DNA of 64,000 bases from Sphingobacterium spiritivorum (lineage in GTDB: Bacteria > Bacteroidota > Bacteroidia > Sphingobacteriales > Sphingobacteriaceae). The DNA lies in contig NZ_CP068082.1 in assembly GCF_016724845.1 (NCBI RefSeq), positions 248,001-312,000 on the forward strand, written 5' to 3'. Positions 63,052 to 64,000 of the stretch are shown piece by piece; position 1 is the stretch's first letter, and each line of letters opens with the position of its first letter. Below the pieces are notes generated by a model. It was not told the DNA's origin and searched no databases. It was given only the letters and a program-made list of their open reading frames with translations. A program made the translations under genes and the position numbers.

Positions 63052-64000
63052 TTATTTACTGCGGATGGCCTCAACAGGATCCATATTGGCTGCCATAAAT
63101 GCCGGGATCATTCCGGATATCAGTCCGATAAATGTGGAAAGAAAACAGGTGATAATAACCATTTTGAGACTGACCAGCACCGCAAAACCTGTTGCCACTT
63201 TAACCACAAATGCAATTCCGTAAACCATGATGAGCCCCACAGCTCCACCTATAAGACAAAGCAAAATAGATTCAAAAAGAAACTGGGTAAGGATAAAATA
63301 TTTTTTTGCTCCGAGCGCCTTTTGAATCCCAATCAGGTTGGTGCGTTCTTTGACACTGACAAACATGATATTGGCAATACCAAAACCTCCTACAAGGATT
63401 GAAAATATTCCGATACAGAATCCGGCCAGATTGATTACTGTAAACATCTGATCGAGTTGAGCTGTAATCAGCGTGGTTTTATTAAGAGAAAAATCGTCTT
63501 CCCGTTGAGGTGCAATACGACGAATAGAGCGCATCAATCCTTTCAACTCACTTTCGCCTTCCTCCAGCGTATAGGTCGGTTTGACGGTAATGACAATACT
63601 GGGATTATACTGCTCATAATTAGCCAGATTGCGTCCAAGACTGAAAGGTATAAATGCAATATCATCAGAGGAAGTATTGATCAGCATCCCGCTTCCTTCT
63701 TTCTTCAAAACTCCTACAACTGTTAACTTGCGTCCCAATAGCGAGATTTTCTGCCCCAGAGCATTTCCGGAAGGGAATAATCCTTCTGCAATAGTCGCTC
63801 CCAGCACCACTACCATCGAACCTACATTAGATTCTGTCTCTGTAAAATAACGTCCTTCAATAATTTCAGCACTTTGTGTCTGATAGTATTCGTGGGTAGC
63901 GGCGTTCACTGTAATATTAGTAGCGCTGTTACTTTTGAATTTAGCGACACTATTACCGATATTAAAAACATAGGCAATATGCTCTGCTGTAGTCATTCGG
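63052..64000 (-). CDS. MacB-type ABC transporter permease, 5' part outside the window
   Basis: About 316 residues of the C-terminal part of a MacB/FtsX-like permease: a periplasmic core domain (IIEGRYFTE, VVVLGATIAEGLFP, VVGVLKKEGSGM) and three closing transmembrane helices with GGFGIANIMFVSVKERTNLIGIQKALGAKK. The frame is open to the window edge, so the N-terminal helix and start lie upstream. Works with an ATPase and a periplasmic adaptor in export of peptides, toxins or other compounds. Confidence 0.88.
   Translation of the reverse strand, partial: RMTTAEHIAYVFNIGNSVAKFKSNSATNITVNAATHEYYQTQSAEIIEGRYFTETESNVGSMVVVLGATIAEGLFPSGNALGQKISLLGRKLTVVGVLKKEGSGMLINTSSDDIAFIPFSLGRNLANYEQYNPSIVITVKPTYTLEEGESELKGLMRSIRRIAPQREDDFSLNKTTLITAQLDQMFTVINLAGFCIGIFSILVGGFGIANIMFVSVKERTNLIGIQKALGAKKYFILTQFLFESILLCLIGGAVGLIMVYGIAFVVKVATGFAVLVSLKMVIITCFLSTFIGLISGMIPAFMAANMDPVEAIRSK

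Noticed and set aside
1..64000. CRISPR array
   Set aside because: No stretch of regularly spaced 20-40 bp direct repeats was seen; the short repeats in the mob control region and the CBASS promoter are too few and too irregular.

Overview
The window is chromosomal DNA from a member of the Bacteroidota, most likely Sphingobacteriaceae and probably Sphingobacterium. The evidence is a SusC/SusD pair with an ECF sigma and FecR anti-sigma, Bacteroidota-type promoter motifs (TTTG, 19 nt, TAnnTTTG at the tRNA gene), weak Shine-Dalgarno sequences, a mobA/mobB mobilisation pair and an RteC-family regulator. The genus is an inference from overall gene content; no rRNA is present.

Layout. (1) 1-2940: host genes for thioredoxin, a double rhodanese, a membrane-anchored GH25 lysozyme and a bestrophin-like channel. 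(2) 3037-3121: tRNA-Ser(UGA), whose 3' end is the attachment site of an integrative mobilizable element of about 19 kb (3123-22079). Its left end carries a large serine recombinase, a small partner ORF, a structured intergenic region that is a good oriT candidate, and mobA/mobB. The middle carries a LysR-controlled seven-gene operon (two Tat-exported PuuE-like deacetylase-fold proteins, a Dabb protein, an SDR/epimerase, DoxX, a monooxygenase-fold protein, an aldo/keto reductase) and an rteC-like gene. The right end carries an AT-rich defence island: a type II CBASS operon (CD-NTase, Cap2 E1/E2, Cap3 JAMM protease) with two non-canonical candidate effectors (a PD-(D/E)XK-like DUF6602-type protein and a multi-pass membrane protein), divergent from a fused HTH/ImmA-type metallopeptidase gene and a PIN-domain gene. 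A 17-bp partial copy of the tRNA 3' end and the displaced original tRNA terminator mark the right boundary. (3) 22185-32247: alpha/beta hydrolase, TlpA-like thioredoxin, second bestrophin, Na+/H+ antiporter, lipoprotein, a Usp/DUF1275 cluster, and a two-component system whose kinase has an in-frame amber stop 13 codons before the expected end. (4) 32412-38991: SusD, SusC, FecR and ECF sigma. (5) 39257-43980: a YbtP/Q-like pair of fused ABC transporters divergent from an AraC regulator, with a Fur-like palindrome between them. (6) 44064-47995: VOC protein, copper chaperone, copper P-type ATPase, and an Ala/Lys-rich lipoprotein with a His-rich N-terminus. (7) 48044-54026: folD, lepA, a CDF transporter, an aminotransferase and an unknown gene. 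(8) 54099-61255: glycogen operon (GH31 glucosidase, glgB, glgA, glgC). (9) 61380-64000: YARHG lipoprotein, DUF2306 protein and a partial MacB-type permease.

The most notable system is the CBASS island. It combines ubiquitin-like conjugation machinery and a CD-NTase ending in glycine with effector candidates that show no recognisable SAVED, patatin, TIR or STING domain, next to a single-chain HTH-peptidase that resembles a fusion of the CapH and CapP regulators. A second notable point is that the attachment core lies inside the 3' end of the recombinase ORF, so integration replaces the protein's last 20 residues with a stop codon contributed by the tRNA gene.
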